DNA of 64,000 nucleotides from Sipunculus nudus (lineage: Eukaryota; Annelida; Sipuncula; Golfingiida; Sipunculidae), in contig CM049317.1 of assembly GCA_026874595.1 (NCBI GenBank), positions 77,949,415 to 78,013,414 of the forward strand, given 5' to 3'. The notes below the pieces were generated by a model, which ran no database searches, was not told where the DNA came from, and saw only the letters and a list, made by a program, of their open reading frames with translations. The translations under genes were made by a program, and so were the position numbers. Positions 61,946 through 64,000 of the stretch are shown here, in pieces. The stretch's first letter is position 1. Each line of letters opens with the position of its first letter.

Positions 61946-62355
61946 TTAATATAACATGTAGAGACATAGATGGAACGGACAACAGCAATGCAATGAAGTA
62001 AGAGAAGTGAACAGCAAATGCATCACACATGAATCAGTGACTTTATATTATAAATATAAACATATAGAATTTCTGCGAGATATAAATTATTATAGAGTAA
62101 TGCATAAGTACCTGAAATCAGGACATTGGAATGAAATCTGGACAGTTCTAATCCTGAAAGTGTTGGATGTTCATCAGAATTAGAACTAATGCTAATCACC
62201 AAATATGAATTAATGGAGAAAGTTTTACAGACAAACATGTGACCAACCCCAAAATAAATGTGCAATATTGTGTATAAACAGAAGATTCATATAAGAACGA
62301 TTCTGACATTAATGTAATATTTGCACTCTGTCATGATATTTATACCGATGCAAGG
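61946..62355. other. Unique AT-rich stretch
   Basis: No repeat recognised. A minus-strand open frame (62265-62023) has no recognisable family. Confidence 0.5.
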
Positions 62356-62482
62356 ACTTCAGATTACGCCCCCCCCCCCTCTCAGGTTACCCCCCATTAA
62401 TCTGAAATCGATTTCAGATTACCCCCGGGGGTAGCCTGAACCTGATTTCAGGTTAGCCCCCTACATTTCAGATTGTCCCCCT
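62356..62482. repeat. Palindrome cluster with TTCAGRTTACCCC motif
   Basis: The motif TTCAG[AG]TTA[CG]CCCC occurs about six times in both orientations. A perfect 24-bp palindrome spans 62398-62421 (core AATCTGAAATCGATTTCAG). An imperfect 28-bp palindrome with no spacer spans 62413-62440 (TTCAGATTACCCCC against GGGGGTAGCCTGAA, 12 of 14 pairs), sharing nine bases with the first. Confidence 0.85.
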
Positions 62483-62730
62483 CACCGATCAAGCTGATAT
62501 GATTACTTTTTGTGTAAGTAGCTAGGAGATCACCGCTCCAGATATATTTATTTACCACATCCTCATCTGGCTGGTGATATAGTGGTCAGCTCCGTCGGGC
62601 CGTACATGGGTCTCTCTGTCCGTAACCTCTTCGTGACACGTATTATCTCAAAAAGTTACTCACATCCCATTTTAATTAACTTGGCAGGTGTATTCATTTA
62701 TAATTGCAGGCAATTTGTAAGATAGAAACT
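62483..62730. other. Unique stretch
   Basis: No gene, RNA or repeat recognised. Confidence 0.45.
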
Positions 62731-62731
62731 A

Positions 62732-62830
62732 GGGCTGTATCAATATATCGAAATATCGATACGAATCGATACGCGACATCGATACGATAACCGAAATGCG
62801 TTGCATGCTGTATCGGTCGTATCGATGTAA
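62732..62830. mobile_element. ATCGATACG-rich block, possible hAT-type end
   Basis: Starts CTAGGGCTGTATCAATATAT and holds about five ATCGATA/CGATACG copies. Ends of non-autonomous hAT elements in animals often begin YAGGGNTGTA and are rich in CGATA. No opposite end was found. The same bases give several TATCGATA-like palindromes. Confidence 0.35.
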
Positions 62831-63097
62831 AACACTGATTGCTAACGAATAGGAATATGAATCAAAGTTCAAATATAACCTTGATGATTTATAAAAATAA
62901 ATGCATTGTATATTCGTTGTTTTGCCTTTAACGACTTGATTAGAAATGTTTATACGCATGCACGTCAGTACTTCAATGAAAAGCAGGTGCATGTAAGCGA
63001 TAATAGGAAAATGATACTGACTTTCCTCTTTATTAATGAAATCTATATTCACATCACATATTGCTACAAGGAACAAGGTACATTCACGTCTATATCC

Positions 63098-63103
<6 letters not shown>
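62831..63103. other. Unique AT-rich stretch
   Basis: No gene recognised; long minus-strand frames here run through the GT microsatellite and have no family resemblance. Confidence 0.45.

Positions 63104-63131
<28 letters not shown>
63104..63131. repeat. (TG)n microsatellite
   Basis: About 14 uninterrupted TG dinucleotides. Confidence 0.97.
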
Positions 63132-63152
63132 ACACTTATTCGCTTTATGATA

Positions 63153-63549
63153 CAGTGAAACCGCGGGTTGCAGGCGGACACCTAACGGACACATTTTGGG
63201 CCGACGGAGCGTTTTTACTACTTTTTAAACCCCATTAAGGCCAGGCCACACCGAACGCTGCCCTGCGCCGCAAAGCGCTGCAAATAAACGGCTGAGCACT
63301 TTTGCGGCGCTGCAAAGCGGAGAAAGTTGAACTTTTTTCAGCTTTGTTTTGACGGGCTGTAACATATAATTAAGGTTTAATATTAAAGGAAAAATACCGG
63401 TGTTTATGGTTGATAAAATCCAATACTTGAGTCTCCGACATGTTGCCGCAGCCGGACTTCCTGGGCCCGACTCCCTCTGGGGCGGACACCCCGCTACAAC
63501 GAACAAATTGTCCAGTCCCGTGAATGTCTTCCCCAGAGGGGTTTCACTG
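63153..63549. mobile_element. 397-bp MITE with CAGTGAAACC ends and TA flanks
   Basis: The left end is TA|CAGTGAAACC at 63151-63162 and the right end GGTTTCACTG|TA at 63540-63551, i.e. a 10-bp perfect inverted terminus with a TA duplication, as in Tc1/mariner/pogo elements. Looser similarity continues inward (GCGGACACC appears near both ends). The interior has an inverted GCGCCGCAAA / TTTGCGGCGC pair at about 63268-63310 and no transposase frame. Confidence 0.75.
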
Positions 63550-63637
63550 TATATCATTTTATCTCTTTTTTTATTATTTTCGCAGTCAGTAATAGGTTAC
63601 TTGAAACTCCCAAGTTTCACATCAGACGTGAAATAAA

Positions 63638-64000
63638 TGGTTGAAGCCTGGGGACGAATTCTGTTCACACACGAGATGGACTCACTCCAAAAAAAGCTAT
63701 AAGAATTATCACAAATAGCAAATACAATGCCAACAGTGAACCGATTGTTAAATTATTAAAAATCCTAAAAATTAACGACATCTTCAGACTAAATATATTA
63801 AAATTTGACTATAATTACTGCCATGAATCAGTATCCAAATATTTACAAATATTTAATTTTTCAACAAGGACTATGACACACGAACGAAACGAGAATTAGT
63901 CTAAGCCATAAAAAATTAGCTTTTACCAATAACAATCTATAATTTCAGTAATTCAAGTTTTAAATCATCCGAGTTTGTTGCCAATTCCTCATCAAAACAT
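63638..64000 (+). pseudogene. Decayed non-LTR retrotransposon, reverse-transcriptase C-terminal part
   Basis: The frame from 63638 reads EAWGRILFTHEMDSLQKKAI, then RIITNSKYNANSEPIVKLLK and ILKINDIFRLNILKFDYNYC. This is the conserved stretch downstream of the reverse-transcriptase domain in animal LINEs (LQKKAIRIIT, then L-L-K-I-x-D-I). It stops at TAG (about 63896). The continuation (SLSHKKLAFTNNNL) lies in another frame with more stops, so the copy is dead. It is truncated at its 5' side, since the MITE and other sequence precede it, and it runs off the window. The copy is an insertion remnant with no role in the transporter gene. Confidence 0.75.

Noticed and set aside
62729-63181. 150-codon minus-strand frame
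   Set aside because: Runs through the TG microsatellite (THTHTHTH) and the CGATA-rich block; no protein-like core.
63225-63557. 110-codon minus-strand frame and the overlapping plus frame
   Set aside because: They lie within the MITE, show no transposase motifs, and are explained by its GC-rich interior.

Overview
The window is eukaryotic, most likely from an invertebrate animal and plausibly a mollusc. The evidence is one intron-split SLC16-type transporter gene, decayed non-LTR retrotransposon and MITE sequence, and very heavy tandem-repeat content. The mollusc guess rests on the style of the dispersed repeats (TCAAGGTCA-rich repeats, arrays enclosed by inverted termini), not on a diagnostic gene. 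There are no bacterial operons, rRNA genes, CRISPR arrays or convincing canonical tRNAs.

Layout. 1-595: 48-bp minisatellite cut by the window edge. 948-7853 (minus): an SLC16/monocarboxylate-transporter-like gene rebuilt here from five exons joined by four phase-1 introns (about 454 codons). Its last intron is almost entirely a 2.8-kb, 20-bp minisatellite, and its first intron carries three partial copies of exon 2 at 89-bp spacing. 7860-10780: mostly unique AT-rich sequence with a long G tract and a small 20-bp array. 10.79-40.19 kb: one enormous 57-bp satellite whose unit is three diverged 19-mers, with higher-order periods of 399 bp (left edge) and about 5 kb (interior). 40.2-40.45 kb: one possible orphan coding exon (minus). 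41.06-42.23 kb: 31-bp array. 42.4-45.8 kb: dispersed-element-like sequence, including a degenerate repeat carrying TCAAGGTCA. 45.84-46.64 kb: 149-bp array. 46.64-53.17 kb: a 100-140-bp satellite enclosed by inverted termini; each unit holds a perfect hairpin and a CTCF-like motif. 53.17-61.95 kb: a 77-bp satellite with a telomere-like hairpin, including a 1,673-bp near-perfect tandem duplication and a 1-kb non-repeat interruption. 62-64 kb: palindromes, a possible hAT-type end, a 397-bp TA-flanked MITE and a decayed LINE fragment.

The transporter is the only gene assigned with confidence. About three quarters of the window is tandem repeat built from at least eight unrelated units. Most short open frames in the arrays arise because 48- and 57-bp units are multiples of three; they are not treated as genes. 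The most interesting structures are the satellite between inverted termini, the intronic minisatellite that starts about a dozen bases after a splice donor, and the decoy exon-2 acceptors.
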